The notes under the pieces were generated by a model. It did not search any database. It was not told the origin of the DNA and worked only from the letters and a program-made list of their open reading frames with translations. From NCBI GenBank assembly GCA_965237995.1, contig CBDEGO010000005.1:248001-312000 (forward strand): a stretch of 64,000 nt of DNA, in the 5' to 3' direction. A program made the position numbers and the translations under genes. Source of the DNA: JAAELZ01 sp965237995 (lineage in GTDB: Bacteria > Pseudomonadota > Gammaproteobacteria > Arenicellales > Poriferihabitantaceae). Shown here piece after piece: positions 8,839-17,958 of this stretch; within the stretch, counting starts at the first letter, position 1; each line of letters starts with the position of its first letter.

Positions 8839-10367
8839 GCCAAACACAAGTAAAGCCTCGTCGTGGTCGTAGCGCACGCCGCGCCGCCCGACTTGAGAAA
8901 TCGTTTGATTCACTGCCCTCATTGGAAAGGGGGTTGCCCTATCTAGATTTGATGACGCCCGCACAACTGGAGAAAATGCATGATGAAACCATGCGTATTC
9001 TTGAGATTAAAGGGATTGAGTTTCGTGATGACGAATCGGCGGAGATGTGGCGTACTGCAGGGGCTACGGTAAACGGGCATCATGTGAAAATTGACCGTGA
9101 CTTATTGATGTCACTGATCAGCTCGGTGCCCAGTAGTTATACCATGCATGGCCGTGACCCAGAGAAAGCCGTCAAAGTGGGGGATGGTTATACCTGCTTT
9201 GTGCCTGCGTATGGGGCTCCGAATGTAATTGATTTGGATGGCATACGACGCAGTGCAACGATGCAGGACTTTGATAATTTCGCCAAACTCGCCTACATGG
9301 CACCTGCCATGCATATGACAGGTGGGGTACTAGTAGAACCGATGGACATTGCCATTCCAAAGCGGCATCTTCACATGATGTACAGCTTGCTTAAACATTC
9401 TGACAAACCTTTTATGGGGATGGTACTGGGTCGGGATAAGGCATTAGACAGCATGGAAATGGTGAAAATTGCCTTTGGTGAAGAATATATTAAGAATCAT
9501 ACCGTCATGACCTCCTTGGCTAATGGTAATTCACCGTTAGTATGGGATAGCACGATGCTTGATGCCGTTAAAGTATATGCAAGTCACAACCAGGCTATGC
9601 TGTTTTCTCCTTTTGCACTATGCGGTGCCAGCACACCGGCAAGCGTTGTCGGCACAATGGCACAAATTAGCGCAGAAGCATTGGCTGGTGTAGCTTATTC
9701 GCAGCTTTGTAAAAAAGGCGCGCCAGCGATCTATGGTCAGTGGCTAGCTACTGTGTCAATGCAAAGCGGTGCACCGATGGCAGGTACCCCTGAAATTTGC
9801 CATATTAATATGTTGATGGGCCAACTTGCGCGCTTTTACAAACTGCCAATGCGTTGTAGTGGTATGTGCTCAAGTGCCAAAGTTTTTGACGCCCAAGCTG
9901 GTTTCGAAGCCGGACGCAATATGTATGGTGTCATGATGTCTGGCGCCAACTTTGTGCTCTCGACAGCGGGATATATGGAAGGTGCGCTATCGCAGTCGTA
10001 TGCCAAGTACGCTATTGATATAGAGCAAATGGAATTATTTTATCGACTGGGCAAGGGCCCAGATTTTGGCGATTTTGATAGCGCAATCGACGCCATTCAT
10101 GAAGTAGAGATTGGCGGCCACTATCTTGGGAGTACACACACTCTGGAAAATTTTGAATCCGCCTTCTCGATGCCTTCAATGATGGATCATAATAGCTATG
10201 AACAATGGCTTGTGGATGGTGAAAAGGATGCCAACCAACGCGGGATTGAAAAAATAAAGGCCCTGCTCGAAGAATATGAGGAACCCTCACTCGACGTCAC
10301 CGTAGATAATGCTTTGCAGGAATTTATTGCGAAAAGAGAAAGCGAAATTGGCGATCGTATACTTTAA
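8835..10367 (+). CDS. MttB-family methyltransferase (non-pyrrolysine)
   Basis: A 510-aa member of the trimethylamine methyltransferase superfamily. The ATG at 8835 overlaps the previous stop; an upstream in-frame ATG at 8769 would add 22 out-of-character residues. The N-terminus is Arg-rich (KPRRGRSARRAARLEK), then PYLDLMTPAQLEKMHDE begins the barrel. There is no internal TAG, so pyrrolysine is not used, as in the MtgB and MtpB subfamilies that demethylate glycine betaine or proline betaine. Those enzymes transfer a methyl group to a corrinoid protein. No corrinoid protein or methyl-corrinoid:folate methyltransferase is present in this window. The substrate is probably a quaternary or tertiary amine (inference). 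Confidence 0.87.
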   Translation: MSQTQVKPRRGRSARRAARLEKSFDSLPSLERGLPYLDLMTPAQLEKMHDETMRILEIKGIEFRDDESAEMWRTAGATVNGHHVKIDRDLLMSLISSVPSSYTMHGRDPEKAVKVGDGYTCFVPAYGAPNVIDLDGIRRSATMQDFDNFAKLAYMAPAMHMTGGVLVEPMDIAIPKRHLHMMYSLLKHSDKPFMGMVLGRDKALDSMEMVKIAFGEEYIKNHTVMTSLANGNSPLVWDSTMLDAVKVYASHNQAMLFSPFALCGASTPASVVGTMAQISAEALAGVAYSQLCKKGAPAIYGQWLATVSMQSGAPMAGTPEICHINMLMGQLARFYKLPMRCSGMCSSAKVFDAQAGFEAGRNMYGVMMSGANFVLSTAGYMEGALSQSYAKYAIDIEQMELFYRLGKGPDFGDFDSAIDAIHEVEIGGHYLGSTHTLENFESAFSMPSMMDHNSYEQWLVDGEKDANQRGIEKIKALLEEYEEPSLDVTVDNALQEFIAKRESEIGDRIL

Positions 10368-10590
10368 ATTCTAATGCCTTTCAATGTAACCTCTTGAGAG
10401 CTTTCTAGGCCAAGAGTCACTGTCTTGATAGTCGATTATTATTGAGTGATGTAAGGCTATCAGATTGGGTATTTAGCCCAATCAAAGCAAAAATGCTTCT
10501 AACTGCGAGTACAGTATCACAATATTTACTATACTTAGGCACTCGGTGCCCCGCACTACGACAAAACTAATTTTAACTTCAATATCCTCT

Positions 10591-11781
10591 ATGTTCGAAA
10601 ACTTTTCTCCTGCTCCAGTAGACCCCATTCTTAAATTAATAGGCTTATACAAAGACGATCCGCGCGACGGCAAGATTGATCTGGGAGTGGGTGTATTTCG
10701 TGATGAAAGTGGCAACACACCGATAATGCAAGCAGTGCGCGACGCAGAAGATCGACTGCATAATAGTCAAACGACTAAAGCCTATGTTGGCCCTGCGGGA
10801 GACGAGTTATTTAACACCCAAATGACAAAGCTCGTGTTTGGCGAGAACGCCGATACCAATCGTATTCGCACCATTCAAACACCTGGTGGTTGCGGCGCTT
10901 TGAGAATGTTATCCGATATGCTTTACAAAGTTGGTAGTGACCGCACCGTTTGGGTGAGTGACCCAACTTGGGGTAATCACTACCCGATCATGCAAGGCAG
11001 CGGCTTTGCAGTGAAGGCCTATCCCTATCTTGATCGAGACACCAAGAAAGCGAATGCTGATGCGATGTTAGAAAAGTTGGCAACACTTGGCCCCAAGGAT
11101 ATCGTTATTTTGCACGGCTGCTGTCATAACCCAACGGGGGCGGAGCTAAAACCGGAACATTGGGACGAGATTGCAGCCTTGGCCGTCAAGACCGGTTTCT
11201 TCCCTTATGTTGACTTGGCCTATCAAGGCTTTGGCGACTCGCTCGAGGCCGACGCTTACGGTGCTAAAAAATTAGCGCAAACGGTAGAGTCAATGGTGTT
11301 GGCTGCATCGTGTTCAAAAAACTTTGGGCTGTATCGCGACCGAGTAGGCGCTGCAATGATGATGGGGCCAACGCCTGCATTATCAGAGGTGGCTCGCGGA
11401 CAGATTTTAAGTAGTGCGCGCTGCTCTTACTCAATGCCACCCGATCATGGGGCGGCGATCGTGTCTCAAATTCTGACGGATGATGCTTTAAAAGCCTCTT
11501 GGAATTCGGAACTCACCGCCATGCGCGGGCGTTTACTTTCTTTGCGCGATAAGTTGGCAACATCACTGCGTAATAAATCAGATTCCGATAAATGGGATTT
11601 TATCGCCGAACACCGCGGTATGTTTTCGTTGCTAATGCTGGAACAAAACCAAACTGATACGCTGATCAACGACCACGCGGTCTATGCAGTTGCTGGTGGG
11701 CGCATTAACGTGGCGGGCCTGAAAGATGATGACGAAATCGACCGTTTGTCGGATGCTTTGTTAACGGTTACGCACGCATAA
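10591..11781 (+). CDS. Class I aspartate/aromatic aminotransferase
   Basis: From ATG 10591 (MFENF) the product is 396 aa, the usual length of AspC/TyrB enzymes; the GTG at 10546 adds 15 unrelated residues. The PLP lysine lies in SCSKNFGLYRDRVG, the substrate/PLP pocket in HGCCHNPTG, and the small-domain arginine region in GGRINVAG near the C-terminus. It transfers amino groups between 2-oxoglutarate and aspartate, aromatic or related amino acids. A 223-bp gap separates it from the MttB gene and it is 22 bp upstream of an FAD-linked oxidase, so these two may form their own transcript. A role in recycling the amino group released by the upstream pathway is inferred. Confidence 0.93.
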   Translation: MFENFSPAPVDPILKLIGLYKDDPRDGKIDLGVGVFRDESGNTPIMQAVRDAEDRLHNSQTTKAYVGPAGDELFNTQMTKLVFGENADTNRIRTIQTPGGCGALRMLSDMLYKVGSDRTVWVSDPTWGNHYPIMQGSGFAVKAYPYLDRDTKKANADAMLEKLATLGPKDIVILHGCCHNPTGAELKPEHWDEIAALAVKTGFFPYVDLAYQGFGDSLEADAYGAKKLAQTVESMVLAASCSKNFGLYRDRVGAAMMMGPTPALSEVARGQILSSARCSYSMPPDHGAAIVSQILTDDALKASWNSELTAMRGRLLSLRDKLATSLRNKSDSDKWDFIAEHRGMFSLLMLEQNQTDTLINDHAVYAVAGGRINVAGLKDDDEIDRLSDALLTVTHA

Positions 11782-11803
11782 TTTGAAGGCGCGTAGGTAA
11801 TCG

Positions 11804-13198
11804 ATGTTGAAGGAAACAGGCGCTGAATTATTTTTAAGTGAACTAGAGTTCGCTTTGCAAAACAACATCGCCTTAACCGGCGATGCAGTCACTGAGAAAT
11901 ATGATTCAGACTGGACATCTACGTCTAAGTTAAAACCAGTAGCGGTGGTACAGCCGACTTCTACAGAGGAAGTCGCAGGCGTCCTTAGAGTAGCAACCGC
12001 GTGTCATCAACATATTGTTGTGCAAGGTGGTTTAACTGGCTTAGTTGGAGGAGCGACACCGCAAGAAAAAGAAGTGAGTTTGTCACTGGAGAAAATGAAT
12101 CGTATTGAGTCCGTAGACGCTGACGCGATGACCATCACTGTAGAAGCGGGCGTCACTTTAGAAGAAGTCCAAAATGCGGCCAGCGAAGTAGACTTGTTAT
12201 TTCCACTTGACTTAGGCGCACGTGGTTCTTGCATGATGGGGGGGAATATCGCCACCAATGCAGGGGGTAATCAGGTCATTCGTTATGGTCCAACTAGGAA
12301 TTTGGTTTTAGGTCTAGAAGCGGTGTTACCCGATGGCACGGTTGTGAGCAGCATGAACACCTTGCTAAAGAACAACGCGGGGTTCGACCTCAAGCATTTA
12401 TTTATTGGCAGTGAAGGGCAACTAGGCGTCATTACTCGTGCGGTGCTACGCTTATACCCGCAACCCAAAAGCCGTATTACCATGCTTTGCGGCATGCAAT
12501 CGTTTGAACACACCACTACTTTACTAAACGGCCTACGCAGCCAATTTTCTGACACGCTCAATTCGTTCGAAGCGATGTGGAGTTCTTATTATCAAATGGC
12601 GCTTAAGCATGTACACCAATTACATAATCCATTAGATAGCACTCATCAATTCTATGCCTTAGTGGAGATTTGCGGTAATGATCCACAACACGACCAAAAC
12701 CAAGCAGAAGCTTTTTTAGAGCAGCTATTTGAAGCCGGCATTGTCGAAAATGCAGTGATCGCGCAAAGCGAAAAACAGGCGGATGATTTGTGGCAAATTC
12801 GAGATGGAATTGCACAGGTGATCGAGGCAATGAATTACCCTGCTAGTTTCGATATTGGGTTGTCGCTGCGTGAAATGGAAACATTTATCAATGCCGTGTT
12901 AGCGCGCTTAGAAGCCGATTTTGAAGGTATTGAAGTAATCACTTTTGGCCACTTAGGAGATGGCAATATTCATATCACCGCTGGCACAGGGGATAAAGCT
13001 GATAATGAGCAAATTTATGACACGGTCTATGAAATGTGCCGTGGATACCGTTCTACCATTTCAGGTGAGCATGGTATCGGTGTGCTAAAAAAAGCCTATC
13101 TCGATGCGTCGCGTTCTGATGAAGAGATACAACTGATGAAACAGCTTAAAGCTTTGTTTGACCCGATCTCTATACTCAATTCTGGGAGAGTGGTTTAA
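11804..13198 (+). CDS. GlcD/D2HGDH-type FAD-linked 2-hydroxyacid dehydrogenase
   Basis: A 464-aa protein with an N-terminal FAD_binding_4 domain (VVQGGLTGLVGG and GGNIATNAGG) and a C-terminal FAD-oxidase domain. The C-terminal domain carries HLGDGNIH and GEHGIG, which in D-2-hydroxyglutarate and D-lactate dehydrogenases place metal and substrate ligands. It is expected to oxidise a D-2-hydroxy acid to the 2-oxo acid, passing electrons to the respiratory chain. It follows the aminotransferase by 22 bp. In this setting D-2-hydroxyglutarate or a related hydroxy acid is plausible, though D-lactate cannot be excluded. Confidence 0.9.
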   Translation: MLKETGAELFLSELEFALQNNIALTGDAVTEKYDSDWTSTSKLKPVAVVQPTSTEEVAGVLRVATACHQHIVVQGGLTGLVGGATPQEKEVSLSLEKMNRIESVDADAMTITVEAGVTLEEVQNAASEVDLLFPLDLGARGSCMMGGNIATNAGGNQVIRYGPTRNLVLGLEAVLPDGTVVSSMNTLLKNNAGFDLKHLFIGSEGQLGVITRAVLRLYPQPKSRITMLCGMQSFEHTTTLLNGLRSQFSDTLNSFEAMWSSYYQMALKHVHQLHNPLDSTHQFYALVEICGNDPQHDQNQAEAFLEQLFEAGIVENAVIAQSEKQADDLWQIRDGIAQVIEAMNYPASFDIGLSLREMETFINAVLARLEADFEGIEVITFGHLGDGNIHITAGTGDKADNEQIYDTVYEMCRGYRSTISGEHGIGVLKKAYLDASRSDEEIQLMKQLKALFDPISILNSGRVV

Positions 13199-13268
13199 CC
13201 CGTTTTGGGAAAGGGCCGATGCGAACACAAGTAACGGCCCGTATCACAACGCCTCGTTCAAAAGCTCG

Positions 13269-13469
13269 TTAATAGTCGCTTAAATTTTCAGGGGCATGTA
13301 GTAGCGTTCCTTCATATTTTGTCAACTCATCATGCATTTCGAGCCACAGTAGCTTGTCTTGGTAGTTGACGTGGAACGTCGGCTCGAATTTTACTGGATC
13401 ATCTAACGACGCTGCATAAAGGTGCATGTCGCCCGCATAGTGATCCGCTTCAAATAGGAATGCCCCATC
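13269..13469 (-). pseudogene. 3' remnant of a GFA-domain gene
   Basis: On the minus strand a 66-codon open stretch without a start codon begins right after a TAA. It reads DGAFLFEADHYAGDMHLYAA and continues through SLDDPVKFEPTFHVNYQDK to KYEGTLLHAPENLSDY before a stop. This matches the C-terminal part of CENP-V/GFA-type zinc proteins (DLHIFVGSLDDP-type segment, then WL and a short acidic region). The N-terminal part with the Cys motifs is missing; upstream lies the stop of the 2OG-oxygenase gene. I infer a deletion that removed the front of a GFA gene. An intact GFA gene is present elsewhere, at 48471. Confidence 0.68.
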
Positions 13470-13486
13470 TTAAGGAAGACGCCTTA

Positions 13487-14263
13487 TCAGCCCAAACGAC
13501 CAAAGAATGTCATTCTCGCTGACTCCGACAGGGAAATATCCGGCGCGGTGTTGTAGGCTAACACCACCAACATGCGTGTTTGTTCTCCCACTGTCGGCGT
13601 GACACGATGCATTGAATTACGACCACGAAACAACACCAAGGTGCCGGCGTCCATTGTGAGTGTTTCACACGAAGTTGTGCCATTTAATACGTTGGCAGAC
13701 ACGGCATAATTCATCTCATTTTTATCTGCATCACGCACATCTTTAACATACTCAAAAACCCCACCGGCTTGAGGCGTTTGAATCATCAGAGTGATGGCAA
13801 AAGAAGAGTTGTCGTAATGCCACCCTAGCTCTTGGCCTTCGCTGGCATAGTGTAAATTGATTGAAGAAAGTGGGTCAGCATATTCATACAATTGTTGTTC
13901 GCCCAGCACCTCGCATAAAAATGCTCGAAAGCTTTCTGCTTCGTACAGTTGATGCAGGTAAGACATCGGAGGTATCTGGTCTGTGGTGATACAACCTTTC
14001 GACGAGTTGACCTCAATATTTCGCGGATGATCACTAGTGAATGCTGGGTCGGCTGGCTTTAAATAGATATTGTGGCTATTGGCAGTGAAGTACGCTAAGT
14101 GTTGCTGCTCTATCCCCTCTTGTTTGATTGACTTGATCGCTTCGGGCCTAAGAAAGTCAGCTAACACTAACGCGCCGCGTTGATCTAACGTGTTTTTACA
14201 CTGACGACGAAAATCAGCGTCATAGATGGGGTTTTGTTCTAAATTGATAACAGTAGATAGCAT
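13487..14263 (-). CDS. 2OG-Fe(II) oxygenase, HalD/ArpA-like
   Basis: A 258-aa non-heme iron oxygenase. The iron triad is His149, Asp151 (GWHYDN) and His219 (SMHRVTP), with Arg230 (QTRMLVVLAYN) placed to bind 2-oxoglutarate. The C-terminal SARMTFFGR motif is typical of the HalD/ArpA group. Because the aspartate is present, a hydroxylase is expected rather than a halogenase of the BesD/HalD type, where that residue is Gly. Members act on free amino acids or small cationic molecules. It lies 44 bp downstream of a PhyH-family oxygenase on the same strand, so the two are probably co-transcribed. Substrate unknown. Confidence 0.86.
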   Translation of the reverse strand: MLSTVINLEQNPIYDADFRRQCKNTLDQRGALVLADFLRPEAIKSIKQEGIEQQHLAYFTANSHNIYLKPADPAFTSDHPRNIEVNSSKGCITTDQIPPMSYLHQLYEAESFRAFLCEVLGEQQLYEYADPLSSINLHYASEGQELGWHYDNSSFAITLMIQTPQAGGVFEYVKDVRDADKNEMNYAVSANVLNGTTSCETLTMDAGTLVLFRGRNSMHRVTPTVGEQTRMLVVLAYNTAPDISLSESARMTFFGRLG

Positions 14264-14307
14264 GAGAATCTAGCGAGTTCTTTTAAACAACTGTTTTGAT
14301 TATATGC

Positions 14308-15120
14308 TTAATGGTTTGGGTAGACGATAGGAAACCAATCTTCTCTCAGCCGTTCCCCAGTCGTCTGATTTATATTTGGATAATTTGGAGAAGTGCGACT
14401 ACCTCGATCAAAGTAATGCGTATTATCACCAACCAGCCGAAAAGAGAGGGTCGTATTTTTGGAAGACAACGTATTAGCGTGCGCGCCGTGGATGATTCGA
14501 AAATCAAAGGCGATCGCATCACCTGGCTGCATAGCCCATTGTTTGATGGCAAAATCACTACACTCAATATCAGGGATATCCATAAAAGCAGTATCGTCGG
14601 AATAAAAGCTTTCGTTGCTCGACCAACTTGTTGGTCTAATTTCCTTGGGAAGCCGATGACTACCCGCTGCAAGACGTAGTGATACCAATTCCTCTCGTGG
14701 ATTTAGTGGAATCCAAAAACTAACCGTTTGTGGCCCTTTAACACAGTAAAAAGGCATGTCTTGATGCCATGGGGTGGGAACGCCAGATCTGGCTTCTTTA
14801 TGCAATAAGTGGTCGTGAAAGAACTGCGCAGAAGACGATTGCATTAGCTGCGCGGCAACCTCTCCCAATGGTGAGTGATAGACAAAGTCGGTATATTCTG
14901 GAATGCGCTGCCAGTTGCAAAAATCTTCAATAAATTGACCACTGTGAGGTTGTGCCTGATGCGTTAAGGCCCTCTGGCTAGGATGGTCGATATTAGTTTG
15001 TGCACCTATGCTCAACCTTGCTATCCAGTCGTCAAATACCCCTGCTAACTTAACCACTCCATCTGTTTGGTACGTCTGAATATCCTCTTCACTGATGCCC
15101 TTAAGAGCGTTTTTAGTCAT
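14308..15120 (-). CDS. Phytanoyl-CoA dioxygenase (PhyH) family protein
   Basis: A 270-aa 2OG-Fe(II) oxygenase. Iron ligands are His119 and Asp121 in TPWHQDMPFYC and His211 in IIHGAH, with Arg228 for 2-oxoglutarate. Bacterial PhyH proteins hydroxylate many small molecules, including ectoine and N-methylated amino acids, so the family name says little about substrate. It is the first gene of a leftward pair with the HalD-like oxygenase and is divergent from the peptide deformylase paralogue (49 bp apart), suggesting a shared promoter region. Its place beside amine-catabolic genes suggests a role in modifying or opening the same class of compounds (inference). Confidence 0.88.
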   Translation of the reverse strand: MTKNALKGISEEDIQTYQTDGVVKLAGVFDDWIARLSIGAQTNIDHPSQRALTHQAQPHSGQFIEDFCNWQRIPEYTDFVYHSPLGEVAAQLMQSSSAQFFHDHLLHKEARSGVPTPWHQDMPFYCVKGPQTVSFWIPLNPREELVSLRLAAGSHRLPKEIRPTSWSSNESFYSDDTAFMDIPDIECSDFAIKQWAMQPGDAIAFDFRIIHGAHANTLSSKNTTLSFRLVGDNTHYFDRGSRTSPNYPNINQTTGERLREDWFPIVYPNH

Positions 15121-15169
15121 TGTAAAAAAGTTTGGGTAGAATCGGCTAAAAGTTTATACAAAAAATACT

Positions 15170-15745
15170 ATGGCAATACGAGAAATTTTACAAATCGGTC
15201 ATCCAGTTTTAGCTAATCGTGCGAATGAAGTTGAGTTGGAGCGAATTCACTCGCCTGAAGTGCAGTCTTGGATAGACGATATGATCGACACGATGCGCGA
15301 CGCCAATGGCGCAGGTATTGCTGCCAATCAAATTGGAATCCCCTACCGGCTCTTCGTCATTGAGGTAGGCAACAATCCGCGCTATCCCTACAAGCCGGCC
15401 ATACCACTCACTATTGCGATCAATCCAAGCATCGAATACTTAACGGACGAAACCTTCGAGTCGAATGAAGGCTGTCTGTCTGTTCCGCAAATGAGAGCCA
15501 ATGTTGATCGCCATGTTGAAATTACAGTCACCTATTACGACCGCGAAGGCGACTATCATTGCCATACAGTACGAGGTTATTCAGCTTGCACATGGCAACA
15601 TGAATACGATCACTTAGATGGCATTTTATTTCCTAACCGAGTCACTGATATGGACTCGTTTTGCTCATGGAGTGTGTTCAAAAAGTATCGGCAAACTAAA
15701 TTTGCTATGCAGGTTGAACAGTTAGTTGAAAAATGGGGCGCTTGA
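15170..15745 (+). CDS. def: Peptide deformylase-family protein
   Basis: 191 aa with all three deformylase motifs: GAGIAANQIG, EGCLSVP and HEYDHLDG (canonical HEFDH; Tyr replaces Phe). These supply the metal-binding Cys and two His and the catalytic Glu. It would remove formyl groups from N-formyl-methionine. The usual housekeeping neighbour fmt is absent; instead the gene stands alone between a PhyH oxygenase and a demethylase-like gene. It is therefore probably a second, accessory deformylase. Deformylation of a small N-formyl metabolite is an untested alternative. Confidence 0.88.
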   Translation: MAIREILQIGHPVLANRANEVELERIHSPEVQSWIDDMIDTMRDANGAGIAANQIGIPYRLFVIEVGNNPRYPYKPAIPLTIAINPSIEYLTDETFESNEGCLSVPQMRANVDRHVEITVTYYDREGDYHCHTVRGYSACTWQHEYDHLDGILFPNRVTDMDSFCSWSVFKKYRQTKFAMQVEQLVEKWGA

Positions 15746-15758
15746 TTGGCAACCTAAC

Positions 15759-17728
15759 TTAAAGCTCTAAACCCAATTTACGACCTTCATAAAAGGCGTA
15801 AGGTGCTTGTCTTGGTGCAACACAATCCCCTATTGTTTCTAGCTTAATCGTTGAATCCGCTAGTTCATGTTCTAAGTCATTGAACGCTAAATTGGTTAGC
15901 GCATAAACCAAGTCATCCGCTGCAACGCGTTCTGTTTTTCCAGTTAGCATCGATCGTACCGTAGCGCCGTCACCATGCCATTCATCGATTATCGATTCGA
16001 CTTTAAACTGACCACCTGCCTTAGCAATGGCTTGTCGTATGGGTAAATCAGAGGTCGTACGCGCGAGTTCCTTCCCTACGAAAGTATCAGGGGTGATTAA
16101 TGTTACTTGGTGACCTTTTTCCGCTAAATGCCATGCAGTGCCAAGACCGCGCCAATTTCCTCCTTCGTCCAGCACGATGACTTTTTGCCCCAACTGGCAT
16201 TCGCGCCGAAAGACCTGTTCCGGCGACCAAACACGTCCTTGCTCTAATCCAGGCAATTTAAGGTATTCTGGTTTCCAACGCTGTGGGACTAATTCATTGG
16301 GTACAGAGCCGGTTGCAAGGACAATGAGCTCTGGTTCAATAGCCGGGATATCTTCCGAACCAATGGGCCGATTGTAGTGAATCGACACGTTAAGCCGATC
16401 AAGTTCTGTTGCGTACCATTGGATTAAATCGAGAATTTGACCGCGCCGCGGCGCCTTGGCAGCAAGTGCAAATTGACCCCCTAATTCCCCAGTCGCTTCG
16501 CAAAGCGTTACCTTATGCCCTCGACTAGCCGCGACTCGAGCACACTCTAATCCAGCAGGCCCGGCACCTACAACCAACATATTTTTTACATTCTTTGCAG
16601 GTGAAAATCGGTCGCCACCCCACTCAAATTCGCGACCGGCAGATGGATTAACTAAGCAAGAAACCCAATAATCACGTGAACGCCTACCCCAACGTTGCAC
16701 GAGATACAGCCGCGTATTTGTTCAGGTGCGCCGGCTTTGGCTTTGTTGGCTAAGTGTGGGTCAGCGATTTGGCCGCGGACGATAGAAACTAAGTCAGCTT
16801 GATTATTGCGAATTAATGTATTCGCATTATCTGGAGTGCGAATATGGCTTTCGGAAGTCACCAATGCATGTTTAATTTTGGCACGCATAGCGGTTGCTAA
16901 GTCAACCGTTAGCTTTTCCTCATGCACAAAGGTAGGCATCACGCGTTCGTAATCTAAATAACTGCCTGTGCCGCAAGAGACATAATCTATGAGTTGCAGT
17001 TGGTCGTAGTTAGACACGATTTGTAATATGTCTTCTTGCTCCAGAACAAATGGCGTGATCGGAGAATACGACACCGAAAGCCCTATAATGAAGTCAGGGC
17101 CACAGCTGGCGCGAATACGTTTTAAAATCACCTCGCTTATACGTTGCCGGTTGTCTAAGTCACCTCCCCATTGGTCGGTTCGTTTGTTCGACCACGGTGA
17201 CCAAAACTGATCAATCAACGAGTGATACTGCGCCCACACTTCTACTCCATCAAAGCCTGCCTTTTGGCAACGAATTGCGGCGTTAACATAGCCATCGGTG
17301 AGTTCGTTGATCTCACATTCTGATACCGCATGACTGCCGTCAGAATCATGATAGGATGGCATGCCAGAAGGTGACCAGTTCGCCTCATAGGATAAATCCG
17401 CATCACCATGTTGGCCAACGTGATAAAGCTGTTGCACAATCACGGTTCCATGTTGCTTTACTCGATCGACCAAGGTTTTAAAGTAAGGGATAACAGCATC
17501 GTCATCGTGACGGAAATTGCCTCGAGTTAATACACCGGTGCGGTGTACCGGCATTGGCTCGACAACAATCATCGCGGCACCGCCAATTGCGCGCTCTTCG
17601 TAGTATGCGCAGTGACGTTCTACTGGGTAGCCATTTTCTGACATATTGGCGGTGTGGGCACCGAAGACGATTCTATTCTTAAGGGTCTGTTTACCGAGTG
17701 CAATGGGCTCAAATAGCGGGTCGAACAT
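15759..17728 (-). pseudogene. Old-Yellow-Enzyme/FAD fusion oxidoreductase (N-demethylase-like), frameshifted
   Basis: Two overlapping ORFs make up one gene. The first (17728-16652) is the FMN TIM barrel, with GQHGD, QFWSPWSNKRTDQWGG and GQIADPHLANKA, ending inside the iron-sulfur loop at GCISCNV. The second (16700-15759) resumes at WGRRSRDYW and SCLVNPSAGREFEWGG and contains the FAD/NAD domain (MLVVGAGPAGLECAR). The family (trimethylamine dehydrogenase, N-methylproline and dimethylglycine demethylases) is one chain of about 660 aa. The total length is short by one base modulo three. A 4-nt loss after TGCAACGTT restores C-N-V-C-W-G, so the lesion also removes the third cluster cysteine. Probably inactive; a sequencing error is possible. 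Confidence 0.86.
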
Positions 17729-17958
17729 GGGGGTTACTTACCTTTGTGTGTTAAATATTTGATGTTGCGAGTCAAAACAAAAAGCTTGGAAACAATATTG
17801 AATCTAAATTAATTAATGGCGTTATGCCAAACAAAATTTATGGCGGGTGTCGATCGTGAACTAGACCTAAATATCGTCGGTTACAACATTCCTCAAGCAA
17901 CCTACATCGCGATATCCCCTACTTTATAAAAACGACGATTAACGCCTACAAACCTAAT

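Noticed and set aside
8835..10367. MttB homologue could contain pyrrolysine.
   Set aside because: There is no in-frame TAG within the gene; it is full length without it.
13213..13240. GGGCCG/CGGCCC stem after the FAD oxidase gene.
   Set aside because: Only six pairs with a 16-base loop and no T run, so not a convincing terminator.
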